NCBI GenBank assembly: GCA_035353335.1
Contig: DAOPZJ010000005.1
Location: 8,530 to 72,352, forward strand
Source of the DNA: Oscillospiraceae bacterium
GTDB lineage: Bacteria > Bacillota > Clostridia > Oscillospirales > JAKOTC01
Direction of reading: 5' to 3'
Length of the DNA: 63,823 nt
In this document: piece by piece, positions 22,652 to 31,099 of the stretch
Position numbering within the stretch: position 1 is the stretch's first letter
Layout: each line of letters begins with the position of its first letter
The notes under the pieces: generated by a model
Databases searched by the model: none
What the model saw: only the letters and a program-made list of their open reading frames with translations
What the model was told of the DNA's origin: nothing
Translations under genes and position numbers: made by a program

Positions 22652-23170
22652 ATGCCGGAAGCCGCAAAATGGTATGTCGTGCACACCTATTCAGGGTATG
22701 AAAGCAAGGTCTGCACCAATCTTGAGAAAATGGTGGAAAACCGCCATATGCAGGATCTGATCCTCGAGACCAAGATTCCGCTCCAGACCGTGACCGAGAT
22801 CAAGGACAACAAGACCCGCGAGGTCGAACAGAAGTTGTTCCCCGGTTATGTGCTCGTTAAAATGGTGATGACCGATGAATCGTGGTATGTCGTCAGAAAC
22901 ACCAGAGGCGTGACCGGTTTTGTCGGCGCAGCTTCCAAACCCGAACCGCTTTCCGAAGCGGAGATCAACGCTCTCGGCGTTGAACAGCGCAGTGTCAAAG
23001 TCGACTACGAAGTCGGCGATTCCGTGGAAATCACAGGCGGTCCGTTCTCCGGCATGACCGGCGTCGTCGACATGATCGACACCGCCGAAGGCCGCGTGCG
23101 CGTAATCGTATTTGTGATGAACCGGGAGACCCCGGTCGATCTCGCGATGGATCAGATCGCACCGGTATAA
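22652..23170 (+). CDS. nusG: Transcription termination/antitermination factor NusG
   Basis: 172-aa RNA-polymerase-binding factor that couples transcription with translation and Rho action. NGN domain (KWYVVHTYSGYESKV, LFPGYVLVKM, VRNTRGVTGFVG) and KOW domain (EVGDSVEITGGPFSGMTG) are both present. In the conserved secE-nusG-rplK arrangement. Confidence 0.98.
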   Translation: MPEAAKWYVVHTYSGYESKVCTNLEKMVENRHMQDLILETKIPLQTVTEIKDNKTREVEQKLFPGYVLVKMVMTDESWYVVRNTRGVTGFVGAASKPEPLSEAEINALGVEQRSVKVDYEVGDSVEITGGPFSGMTGVVDMIDTAEGRVRVIVFVMNRETPVDLAMDQIAPV

Positions 23171-23283
23171 AACACGGCGCATCAAAAAAATGAGACCCCG
23201 ACGCCGGTATCAGTTTACGGCGTCAAAGTGGGAGAGCGTTCAAAGAGCGCTCGCCAATAACCACAAAATTGGAGGAAAGAAAA
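23171..23283 (+). promoter_or_regulatory. nusG-rplK intercistronic leader
   Basis: A 113-nt untranslated gap with GTGGGAG at 23228-23234 and ACCAC near 23259, and GAGCG...CGCTC arms between them. Pairing of GTGGGAG- and -ACCAC-type segments is a usual feature before rplK in Firmicutes and probably relates to ribosomal-protein feedback control; this is inference. Confidence 0.4.
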
Positions 23284-23709
23284 ATGGCTCAAAAGGTCAT
23301 TGGCTATGTCAAGCTTCAGATTCCGGCCGGTAAAGCCACACCGGCACCGCCTGTCGGACCGGCGCTCGGTCAGGCCGGCGTCAACATCATGCAGTTCACC
23401 AAAGAGTTTAACGAGAGAACAAAGGCTGACATGGGACTCATCATCCCGGTCGTCATCACGGTCTATGCGGACCACTCTTTCTCGTTCATCACCAAAACGC
23501 CGCCCGCGGCAGTCCTGATCAAAAAGGCCTGCGGCATCGAGAGCGGTTCGGGTGTTCCCAACAAGACCAAGGTCGCCAAGATCACCTCTGCTCAGGTTCG
23601 CCAGATCGCGGAGTCCAAGATGGTCGACCTCAACGCCTCCTGTGTCGAGACCGCGATGAAAATGGTCGCCGGTACCGCGCGCAGCATGGGCGTCGAAGTG
23701 ATCGACTGA
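23284..23709 (+). CDS. rplK: 50S ribosomal protein L11
   Basis: 141-aa protein of the GTPase-associated centre. Hallmarks: GKATPAPPVGPALGQAGVNIMQF and a C-terminal rRNA-binding domain (KITSAQVRQIAESKM, GTARSMGVEV). Start at ATG 23284 with TTGGAGGAAAG; upstream in-frame Met codons are part of the leader. Confidence 0.98.
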   Translation: MAQKVIGYVKLQIPAGKATPAPPVGPALGQAGVNIMQFTKEFNERTKADMGLIIPVVITVYADHSFSFITKTPPAAVLIKKACGIESGSGVPNKTKVAKITSAQVRQIAESKMVDLNASCVETAMKMVAGTARSMGVEVID

Positions 23710-23725
23710 CGGGAGGAACAGAGAT

Positions 23726-24418
23726 ATGTTACACGGAAAGAGATATGACGACAGCGCAAAGCTGTACGATAAGACCAAGCAATACGAAGTCGACGAAGCG
23801 CTTGAACTCTGCACCAAAACCGCAAAAGCCAAGTTCGACGAGACCATCGAAGTCCACGTCCGTCTGGGCGTCGACTCCCGCCATGCCGACCAGCAGGTCC
23901 GCGGCGCGGTCGTTCTCCCGAACGGAACCGGCAAAACGGTCCGCGTTCTGGCCATCTGCAAAGGCGACGCGGTAAAAGCGGCCACGGCAGCCGGAGCGGA
24001 TTTTGTCGGCGCGGAAGAATACGTCGAAAAGATCCAGAAAGAAAACTGGATGGATTTCGACGTGCTGATCACAACCCCCGAAATGATGGGTCTGATCGGG
24101 CGTCTCGGTAAAGTGTTAGGCCCGCGCGGCCTGATGCCGAACCCGAAGGCAGGCACTGTCACCCCGGATATCGGCAGAGCCATCAACGAAGCCAAAGCCG
24201 GTAAGATCGAATACCGTCTCGACAAGACCAACATCATCCACTGCCCGATCGGCAAGGCGAGTTTCGGCAGAGAGAAATTGGCTGAGAACTTCAACACGCT
24301 GCTCGGCGCGATCATCAAGGCCAAACCGGCGGCGGCCAAGGGACAGTATATCCGTTCCTGCACCGTGGTCTCCACAATGGGTCCGGCGGTCAAGATCATG
24401 ACCAGCAAACTGGTATAA
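23726..24418 (+). CDS. rplA: 50S ribosomal protein L1
   Basis: 230-aa L1-stalk protein, also a translational repressor of its own operon in many bacteria. Conserved HVRLGVDSRHADQQVRGAVV, LGKVLGPRGLMPNPKAGTV and YIRSCTVVSTMGPAVKI. Last gene of the operon, followed by a terminator. Confidence 0.98.
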   Translation: MLHGKRYDDSAKLYDKTKQYEVDEALELCTKTAKAKFDETIEVHVRLGVDSRHADQQVRGAVVLPNGTGKTVRVLAICKGDAVKAATAAGADFVGAEEYVEKIQKENWMDFDVLITTPEMMGLIGRLGKVLGPRGLMPNPKAGTVTPDIGRAINEAKAGKIEYRLDKTNIIHCPIGKASFGREKLAENFNTLLGAIIKAKPAAAKGQYIRSCTVVSTMGPAVKIMTSKLV

Positions 24419-24450
24419 AACTAAAACAGATTTCGTTTGTTTCAGCAGAT

Positions 24451-24480
24451 AAAAAAGCGCCGGAAGCGGCGCTTTTTTTG
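24451..24480 (+). terminator. Terminator after rplA
   Basis: A-rich run, AGCGCC...GGCGCT hairpin and seven T residues. Confidence 0.85.
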
Positions 24481-24498
24481 ATATTGATGAAAATCAAG

Positions 24499-24533
24499 CA
24501 ATCGGGGGAGGCGTTTGGCGCCTCCCCCGATTG
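24499..24533. terminator. Strong hairpin downstream of the HtrA-type gene
   Basis: A perfect 15-bp stem (CAATCGGGGGAGGCG with its complement) and 5-nt loop lies between the convergent rplA and HtrA-type genes; on the minus strand a T-rich stretch follows. Confidence 0.8.
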
Positions 24534-24538
24534 TCGCT

Positions 24539-25705
24539 TTATTGTTTGTTCTCTCCGACAGTGACAGTTATTTTGAGATTCTCCCCGGTCCCCGAATAAT
24601 TGCCCTGGCGATAGATTTCAAAGACGACCTTGTCGCCGATTTTTTTACCCTGGATGATGCTCGTCACCTGACTTGCCTCGGTGATTTTTACTCCGTCGAT
24701 TTTCTGAATCAAATCGATCGCGCGCAGTCCGGCGCTTTCCGCGGGGCTGCCCGAATCAACCGATTGGACATAGACGCCCATATACTCGACATTATTCATC
24801 CGGGCAGACAGATAGCTGTTGATGTCAACCGAAGTAAGGCCGATATAGGGTCTGCCCGTGACGTAGCCGTTTTCTTTGAGTTCTTTGATGACCGGAGCGA
24901 CCGCGTTGATGGGAAGCACAAAGCCGAGGCCCTCCACGCCGGTTTCGGAGGTTTTGGCGATGACTATGCCGATCAGCTCCCCGTTGGAGTCAAACATGCC
25001 GCCGCCGGAGTTTCCCGGATTGACCGCCGCGTCGGTCTGGAGAACCGTGAAAGTGGTTCCGTCAAGGTCGATTTCGCGCTCGAGCGCGCTGATGATCCCG
25101 GTGGTGACGGTGCCTTGCAGTTCGCCCAGCGGGTTGCCGATGACGATCGTATAATCACCGACGCGCAGAGTTGAGGAATCGCCGATTCTGGCAGCGGTGA
25201 GGCCGGTGGCGTCGATTTTCAGCAGTGCGACGTCGTCGCTTGTGCTCTTACCGACCAAAGATGCTGTGAAGGAGCGCCCGTCTTTCAAAAAGACGGTGAT
25301 CTTATTGCCGCCGCTGACGACATGGTTATTGGTCACGATGTAGCCGTCGGATGTGAGGATGACGCCGGAGCCGCTGCCTTCGGTGGGGTAGGAGCGGTTA
25401 AAATAGTCGTAGGCGACGCCGGTGACGTTGATGGCGACGACGCTGCCGGCGATTTTATCGACGGTATCAGCGATTCCGGCACGGCTTGCGGTATTGGTGA
25501 CGGCCGCCGCGGAGGCCTTGACCGGGGTGTCGGTCGATTCCTCGCTGACCGCAGACGGTAATGAAAAAATGTCTGAGGAAATCACGGAACTTGTCTGCGA
25601 CGAAATGGGCAGCAGCCGCCCCGAGAGCGAACAACCGGTCACCGCAAACAGCAATGCGAGCAGCAGCGCTGCGGCCGAAACAACTTTCTTCAGGTTTTTT
25701 GACAT
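24539..25705 (-). CDS. HtrA/DegP-type serine protease with PDZ domain, lipoprotein
   Basis: Extracytoplasmic quality-control protease, 388 aa. Lipoprotein signal (FAVTGC), Ser/Thr-rich linker, trypsin-like domain with His in VTNNHVVSGG, Asp in DDVALLKID and Ser in NPGNSGGGMFD, then a PDZ domain (VDSGSPAESAGLRAIDLIQKIDG). Most Gram-positive HtrA proteins have an N-terminal membrane helix; here anchoring by lipid is predicted instead. Start at ATG 25705 with AAGGAGATCG; the upstream extension lacks a site. Confidence 0.92.
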   Translation of the reverse strand: MSKNLKKVVSAAALLLALLFAVTGCSLSGRLLPISSQTSSVISSDIFSLPSAVSEESTDTPVKASAAAVTNTASRAGIADTVDKIAGSVVAINVTGVAYDYFNRSYPTEGSGSGVILTSDGYIVTNNHVVSGGNKITVFLKDGRSFTASLVGKSTSDDVALLKIDATGLTAARIGDSSTLRVGDYTIVIGNPLGELQGTVTTGIISALEREIDLDGTTFTVLQTDAAVNPGNSGGGMFDSNGELIGIVIAKTSETGVEGLGFVLPINAVAPVIKELKENGYVTGRPYIGLTSVDINSYLSARMNNVEYMGVYVQSVDSGSPAESAGLRAIDLIQKIDGVKITEASQVTSIIQGKKIGDKVVFEIYRQGNYSGTGENLKITVTVGENKQ

Positions 25706-25896
25706 AACGATCTCCTTCTCATAATGAAACGGGCAAAGAATCGATTCGGAACAAAACGATCGGGCCGTGTTAATGAAATGAAACAAATTTTGCGGATGCT
25801 GTATCTGTCTCGATCCTGCGTTCTTATTTTAAAAAAGCATTGTGATTGTATGATGATGAAATATTTAGAAATTCGCTAAGTGTTTAAACCTTATCT

Positions 25897-27159
25897 TTAA
25901 TGGCTGCCGGCCTTTTTCAGAAAGTCAGGGAGCCGCTCAAATTCGAGTTTTATGACCGGAACCGTGTCATAGAGCCTTTCGACGGGAATATTTAAAATTC
26001 GGGTATTCTCCAAGTCGCGGTAATAGGGGAGCGCACCTAAACTTCGGACAGCGCCGAGCGTCTCGCCGGTATTTAACAGCGTGACTTTTTTCGGAACCGT
26101 CTCGAAGGGCTCCGCAATGACGGATTCGGCGCAAATGTCGTTTAAGAAGCAGAGATAAACGTTGTTATTCTTGGTTGTCATCATCACCGACGGCATTTTT
26201 AAAATACCGTTTGCGGGGGTTATGCCGTAAAATGCTTCTTTTACTTTGGAAAACCATGCGCCGATGCGGTTGAGAATCGCCGTATCTTTTTCACACAGCG
26301 TCCCGTCGGGCATCGGACCGACATTCAAAAGATAGTTTCCGCCCATGCATAGATGTTTGGTAATGCTCTGCATCAGATATTTCGTGCTGTAGCGTTTCTC
26401 TTCAATCCGATAACCCCAGCTCTCGGTGCCGACCGCCTGGCAGGCCTCGGTAGGGGTTTGAAACTCGGTAAGCGCATTTATTTTATCGAGCGACCAGTCG
26501 CGTTCGGGGGTGCTGTAGTCGCCTTTTGAAAATCCGCGGTCGTTGATGACAGCGCCGGGCTGCAGGCGGCGGATGATGTCATGGACCGATTCATCGATAA
26601 TTTCATGCATGTTGGCGTCCCAGAAAAAGCAGCAGAGGTCGCCGTAGTTGGTGCAGAGCTCCGTGATTTGGTTTTTGACGTATTGTATGTATTCGGGCAT
26701 GTCGGGCTCGTCGCCGGGCTGGGGAGCGGGGTATTCATAGGCCTTTCCGCTGTTGGGGTAATTTTTATGATTCATATCGGAGACCGAATAGTAAATCCCG
26801 AATAAAACGCCGCGCTTTCGGCAGGCGTCGGAGAGCATTTTGACGATGTCTTTTTGATACGGCGTGTTCCGGATGCAGAAGTCGGTATATTTCGAATCCC
26901 ACATACAGAAACCGTCGATATGCTTGGACGTCAGTACGATATATTCGATGCCGGCGTTGACGGCGAAATCCACCCAGGCGTCGGGGTCGAATTTCACGGG
27001 ATTGAACTCATCTTTGACTTTGGCATAGACGTCCCGCGGGATGTTTCTTCGAAAAACTTCCTGTTCCTGATAGCCGTGCACCGAATAGATGCCCCAGTGT
27101 AAAAACATCCCGTAGTGTTTTTCGAAAAACCAATCGCGCCGATCGCCGAATTTTTGCAT
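25897..27159 (-). CDS. Alpha-L-fucosidase (GH29)
   Basis: Removes alpha-linked L-fucose from glycans. The 420-aa protein has the GH29 hallmarks: YGMFLHWGIYSV near the N-terminus, YIVLTSKHIDGFCMWDS, the nucleophile Asp region CCFFWDANMHEI and GGNYLLNVGPMPDG. It has no signal peptide, so fucosylated oligosaccharides are likely cut after import. L-fucose isomerase is encoded at 57688, giving a consistent though unlinked fucose route. ATG 27159 is preceded by GGAGGTTACATAT. Confidence 0.93.
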   Translation of the reverse strand: MQKFGDRRDWFFEKHYGMFLHWGIYSVHGYQEQEVFRRNIPRDVYAKVKDEFNPVKFDPDAWVDFAVNAGIEYIVLTSKHIDGFCMWDSKYTDFCIRNTPYQKDIVKMLSDACRKRGVLFGIYYSVSDMNHKNYPNSGKAYEYPAPQPGDEPDMPEYIQYVKNQITELCTNYGDLCCFFWDANMHEIIDESVHDIIRRLQPGAVINDRGFSKGDYSTPERDWSLDKINALTEFQTPTEACQAVGTESWGYRIEEKRYSTKYLMQSITKHLCMGGNYLLNVGPMPDGTLCEKDTAILNRIGAWFSKVKEAFYGITPANGILKMPSVMMTTKNNNVYLCFLNDICAESVIAEPFETVPKKVTLLNTGETLGAVRSLGALPYYRDLENTRILNIPVERLYDTVPVIKLEFERLPDFLKKAGSH

Positions 27160-27219
27160 ATATGTAACCTCCGAACGGTTATTACCGTCATCATAGCACG
27201 CTTTTTTAAAATTTGCAAT

Positions 27220-27244
27220 AAAAAACGGACGAATACTCGTCCGT
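27220..27244 (-). terminator. Terminator of the MacB-like exporter operon
   Basis: ACGGACGA-loop-TCGTCCGT followed on the minus strand by six T residues, downstream of the gene at 27370. The rest of 27245-27369 holds nothing I can identify. Confidence 0.75.
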
Positions 27245-27369
27245 GATCTTTGAAAGCAATGACTAATTTTGATACCCTAATTTGTGCACAATAATCCCCT
27301 ATCTTTCGTTAAAAGGTATGGGGAATAAATAAGTAATACACACGGTCCGATCCTTTGACATCGATCTCC

Positions 27370-28047
27370 TCAAGCGTTCACAACCCGCCCGTCTGAAAGG
27401 CGGATGACACGGTCGCAGAGATTGCCGACTTTTTCATCGTGGGTCACGATCACGATGGTCTTGCCGAGTTCGGTGTTGATCTTGCGAAATAACGCCATGA
27501 TGTTGTCCTCGGTGGCCTCGTCGACCGATCCGGTCGGTTCATCGGCGAGCAGCACTTCCGCTTTTTTAACCAGTGCCCGCGCGATCGACACTCGCTGCTG
27601 CTGACCGCCCGAGAGCTGTCCGGGATAATTCCTGGCTTTGTCGGAGATCTCGAGCATTTCAAGTACCTTCATGACCCGCTTTTGGATTTTCTTGCGGCTT
27701 AACCCTTTGTACTTTAACGGCAGCGCGACATTGTAAAACACCGTCTGATCCTCGATCAGCGCAAAGTTTTGCACGATCAACCCGATGTTATCCTTGCGAA
27801 ACCGTGAAAGGGCATTGGGGTTTTTGAGATTGACCGGCTTATCCTGAAACCGGTAATCGCCCTTGTCAACCTTGTTCAGCCCCGCCATGACATAGAGCAG
27901 CGTCGATTTACCCGAACCGGACTTGCCCATCACGGCGCACATCTCGCCCTCTTTGATATCGAGCGTCGCGCCGTTCAGGGCCCTGACGAGCCCATCGCCT
28001 TTTCCGTAATACTTGTGGACGTCTTTTAATTCAATGATGTTTTCCAT
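27370..28047 (-). CDS. ABC transporter ATPase (MacB/LolD type)
   Basis: 225-aa ATPase that drives a type VII (MacB-like) mechanotransmission system. Walker A GKSGSGKST, Q-loop QNFALIEDQTVFYNVALPL, signature LSGGQQQRVSIARAL, Walker B VLLADEPTGSVD, His loop THDEKV. It follows two FtsX-like permease genes transcribed in the same direction, its partners. Substrate unknown; in Firmicutes such systems often confer resistance to, or export, peptides. Confidence 0.9.
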   Translation of the reverse strand: MENIIELKDVHKYYGKGDGLVRALNGATLDIKEGEMCAVMGKSGSGKSTLLYVMAGLNKVDKGDYRFQDKPVNLKNPNALSRFRKDNIGLIVQNFALIEDQTVFYNVALPLKYKGLSRKKIQKRVMKVLEMLEISDKARNYPGQLSGGQQQRVSIARALVKKAEVLLADEPTGSVDEATEDNIMALFRKINTELGKTIVIVTHDEKVGNLCDRVIRLSDGRVVNA

Positions 28048-28065
28048 GTATTCTCCTCCTGAAAA

Positions 28066-29235
28066 CTATTCTCTTCTCAGCGCGTCGCCCGGTTCGACCC
28101 GCATGGTCTGCACGAACGGCACGATTGCAATCAAAATGTTGAAGACCAGCGCACCCAAATACGCCACCAGCATCTCCGGCGAAAAGAACGATTTCAAATT
28201 CAGATATCCGACCTTTGCGATGATAAAATATACTCCGTAACTGATTAAAAACCCCAAGTGGAATAAAATCATCAGTCGTCCGAACATCCGCCACAGCGTA
28301 AACGAGGTCGAAAACCCGAGCATTCGCTGAACGGCAACCCGCTTTCTGCGCCGTTCGGCCCAAAACATCGTCAGCGGCACTGTCGACAATACTACGCAGA
28401 AGCAGGCGAAGATCAGCATGATCAAATTTAACAGTTCCATGTTGAAAAAGCCCGACACCGTGAACACCGAATCAGGTACTTCCAGCTCGACGACACTCAC
28501 GCCTTGCGCTGTCAGAATCGCGCTGAACTTTTCTTTGAGTTCTTCTTTGCGGCTTTGGTCATTTTTCCCGTCCCCGACAAAATCGATGATAAACGGCTCC
28601 GACTGGCTGATATAGGCCCCGTAACCGTCCATATTGTAAAGTACCGTTTTATTGATATCGCTCACCACCGGATAGCCCACCGCCCCGACGACTTCCCACT
28701 TCCGGTCGGTGCCCAAACTGAAATAATCCACACCGTCTTGGCGGGTGATATTTAAAAGTAGGCTTTTTCCCACCACGCATTTGTAATATCCCTTTCCAAA
28801 ATCCGACTCCTCAAAATACCGCCCGTAAGTCACCCGCAGCGACGTCGGCAGCTGTCCGCCGAAAGCGACAGAATACCAGGGGATTGAACCGCTTATCAAC
28901 CGTTGATAAACCACCACATCCCCCTCGGTTCGGATAAAGTCCATCACCTGTTTTGTAATATCGACTTTCTGTGTGAAATTCAGATTTTCATCAACTCCCC
29001 GCATGGCAAGCACAAAAACGTTGGGGCTGAACAGTCCCTTCTCCGCCTTGTTCATCTCGTATTTCTCAACCGCGTAACTGCCGAAAAAGATGGTGCCTAC
29101 GCCGATCGCCGCGAAGATGACCACCAGTGCGAACTCCTCGATTTTTATCCGCAGCTTCGCGTGCTTTTTACGGGGCTTCTTACTTGCTTTCTCTTTTTCC
29201 CGTAAAGGGTGTTTCCATGCTGTGTTTTCAACCAT
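28066..29235 (-). CDS. FtsX-like ABC permease
   Basis: 389-aa membrane protein with a Lys-rich cytoplasmic N-terminus, one transmembrane helix (about residues 35-58), a large extracellular domain and three C-terminal helices, the MacB/FtsX topology. Start at ATG 29235 with GGAAGGAATAGG; the longer frame has no site. 4 nt downstream of the preceding permease stop and 18 nt upstream of the ATPase gene. Confidence 0.82.
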   Translation of the reverse strand: MVENTAWKHPLREKEKASKKPRKKHAKLRIKIEEFALVVIFAAIGVGTIFFGSYAVEKYEMNKAEKGLFSPNVFVLAMRGVDENLNFTQKVDITKQVMDFIRTEGDVVVYQRLISGSIPWYSVAFGGQLPTSLRVTYGRYFEESDFGKGYYKCVVGKSLLLNITRQDGVDYFSLGTDRKWEVVGAVGYPVVSDINKTVLYNMDGYGAYISQSEPFIIDFVGDGKNDQSRKEELKEKFSAILTAQGVSVVELEVPDSVFTVSGFFNMELLNLIMLIFACFCVVLSTVPLTMFWAERRRKRVAVQRMLGFSTSFTLWRMFGRLMILFHLGFLISYGVYFIIAKVGYLNLKSFFSPEMLVAYLGALVFNILIAIVPFVQTMRVEPGDALRRE

Positions 29236-29239
29236 AATC

Positions 29240-30640
29240 CTATTCCTTCCCGCGCAGCAGCGTATCATATTCCACGACTGAAATCTTGATCAGCGGGAAA
29301 GCAAGCGCAATCAGTGAGACAACCAAGCTCACCCCGATGGCGCATGCGGCGGCAAACAGGCTGATTTTCGAGACCTGAACCCCGAAAATGCCCATCTCGT
29401 TATAGGTAAACACCCCGCCGCCGAAAAACAACGCGCATAAAAACGCCCCGACATTCGAAATGAACATGATGACCAGCACTTCAAAAATCATAAACCACTT
29501 GATGTGTGCCACCGTCCCGCCCGAGATCAAATGAATGGCATAGGTCTTGAAGGAGGCCATCAGCTTGTTTGCCAAGTTCAGCGATAAGCACAGTGTCGAA
29601 CTGGCAAGTATTAATATTGAAGCCAACAGCAATAAATCGAAATAATCGTCGGCGCTCTGTTTAAAGCTGTCGCTGATCATCATCACACGGCGTTTGGATG
29701 AAGATAACATCGAAAACCCATTTTGTTTGATATACTGATCAATCGGATAAGATACATCCTTTGTGAAAATAACTCCCTCGCACATATGTTCCAATTGCAT
29801 AATATACGTTGTCTTTCCGTATTTTTCATAATATGATAAATTCGAATAAGCCGGATTGTTTTTGTCCGCGCCGGGCGGTGTCGCCATTTTTATATAGTCA
29901 AGATAGGGAATCAACACATAGGTATCCAGCGATACAATAGTGTCCAAATCGGTTGCGCCGGGCGGCAGAATTGAAATGCCGGGTTCCAAGAAGCCAACAA
30001 TCTCATAGTCCTGTGAAAATCCATTGTAAAGGTGCGACGCGCCATTCAGAATATCGCCGACCTTGTAATACTCATGCCATGCCCAGCCGCAGACAATCGG
30101 AATCACCTTCGCGTTATAATCGGTGTGGTCAAAATCGGAAAAATCTGTCCCAACCGCAATCTTGAGGTTGAACCGACCGAAAACCCGCTCATCAATTGAA
30201 TATGCCAACACATTCGATAAATATTTTCCGGTGCTTTCGACATACATATATTCACGCGCGGCATTAAATTCCTGATAGCCGGCGAGACAATTGTCTCCGA
30301 CTTTCAGGTCGTATAATTGCAGCACACTATCCGTAAAATGCAAAAATTTAAATTCGGGCGCCGCGTTGATTTGCCGAAAATAATTCCGTAATCCCTCAAC
30401 CTGTTCTTCTGTATATGCTTTATCCCCGCTTAAGCTATTGATCGGCGCGGTGACGAAAAATCGGTATTCATCCTCGGGATATGCCGAATAAAAATCGTCC
30501 ACGCGTTCCTCGTTGTGCTCGGCATATCCCATCGCGCCGATAATCAAAAACAGACCGACCACCATCATGATGATAATCAGCGCGGAGAGGAGCTTTCGGC
30601 GCGTCAAGCTGTGAAACGCCTGCTCCAGAATAATTTTCAT
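29240..30640 (-). CDS. FtsX-like ABC permease
   Basis: 466-aa MacB-type permease: helix at residues 15-40, large extracellular domain (AYPEDEYRFFVTAP ...), and C-terminal helices with ILILASSTLCLSLNLANKLM and the final SVVEYDTLLRGKE typical of such subunits. Start ATG 30640 is preceded by AAGAAGGTGC; the in-frame GTG 12 nt upstream overlaps that site. With the adjacent permease it may form a heterodimeric exporter. Confidence 0.82.
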   Translation of the reverse strand: MKIILEQAFHSLTRRKLLSALIIIMMVVGLFLIIGAMGYAEHNEERVDDFYSAYPEDEYRFFVTAPINSLSGDKAYTEEQVEGLRNYFRQINAAPEFKFLHFTDSVLQLYDLKVGDNCLAGYQEFNAAREYMYVESTGKYLSNVLAYSIDERVFGRFNLKIAVGTDFSDFDHTDYNAKVIPIVCGWAWHEYYKVGDILNGASHLYNGFSQDYEIVGFLEPGISILPPGATDLDTIVSLDTYVLIPYLDYIKMATPPGADKNNPAYSNLSYYEKYGKTTYIMQLEHMCEGVIFTKDVSYPIDQYIKQNGFSMLSSSKRRVMMISDSFKQSADDYFDLLLLASILILASSTLCLSLNLANKLMASFKTYAIHLISGGTVAHIKWFMIFEVLVIMFISNVGAFLCALFFGGGVFTYNEMGIFGVQVSKISLFAAACAIGVSLVVSLIALAFPLIKISVVEYDTLLRGKE

Positions 30641-30657
30641 TTTAAAATGCACCTTCT

Positions 30658-31032
30658 TTATTCGACTTTCGTCAATACAATATCCTCGCCGTCCCTTGTC
30701 AGCGTCAGCGTTTTTCCGTCCTCGCTGAGTGCATAGGTAAATTCCTTGCTCTCCACGTCGAGATAAAGACCGCTCATGATGAGCTTATCCTTCTTCACCT
30801 CGTATTTACCTTCGTTCTTCTTATCACTGATTATTCCGCCCATTGCAGTCATAGATGCTGTGTTTTCCATTGTGCCGCCTTTATTGAAGACATAAGTTAT
30901 TTTCGACAGCGGTTCTGAATAACTCCACTTTCCGACCAATACTTTTCGGGATGAACACGCAGCTGAAAAAATCGCCGTGACTGTGATTGTCAAAACGACA
31001 GCCATTAACGCTATAACTTTATGTGTTTTCAT
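30658..31032 (-). CDS. Small lipoprotein (lipocalin/DUF5640-like beta domain)
   Basis: 124 aa with a lipobox (IFSAAC) and a short beta-rich domain (VLVGKWSYSEPLSKITYVFNKGG ... LTLTRDGEDIVL) of the sort annotated DUF5640 or DUF4923. It is 17 nt upstream of the permease gene, so it is likely an accessory or sensor protein of the exporter. GAAGGGGGAAA precedes the ATG. Function unknown. Confidence 0.65.
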   Translation of the reverse strand: MKTHKVIALMAVVLTITVTAIFSAACSSRKVLVGKWSYSEPLSKITYVFNKGGTMENTASMTAMGGIISDKKNEGKYEVKKDKLIMSGLYLDVESKEFTYALSEDGKTLTLTRDGEDIVLTKVE

Positions 31033-31099
31033 AACTATTTCCCCCTTCGACCTTACGCTTTTGACGAATGGTTATCCGCCAGTAAAACAATAAAACTGC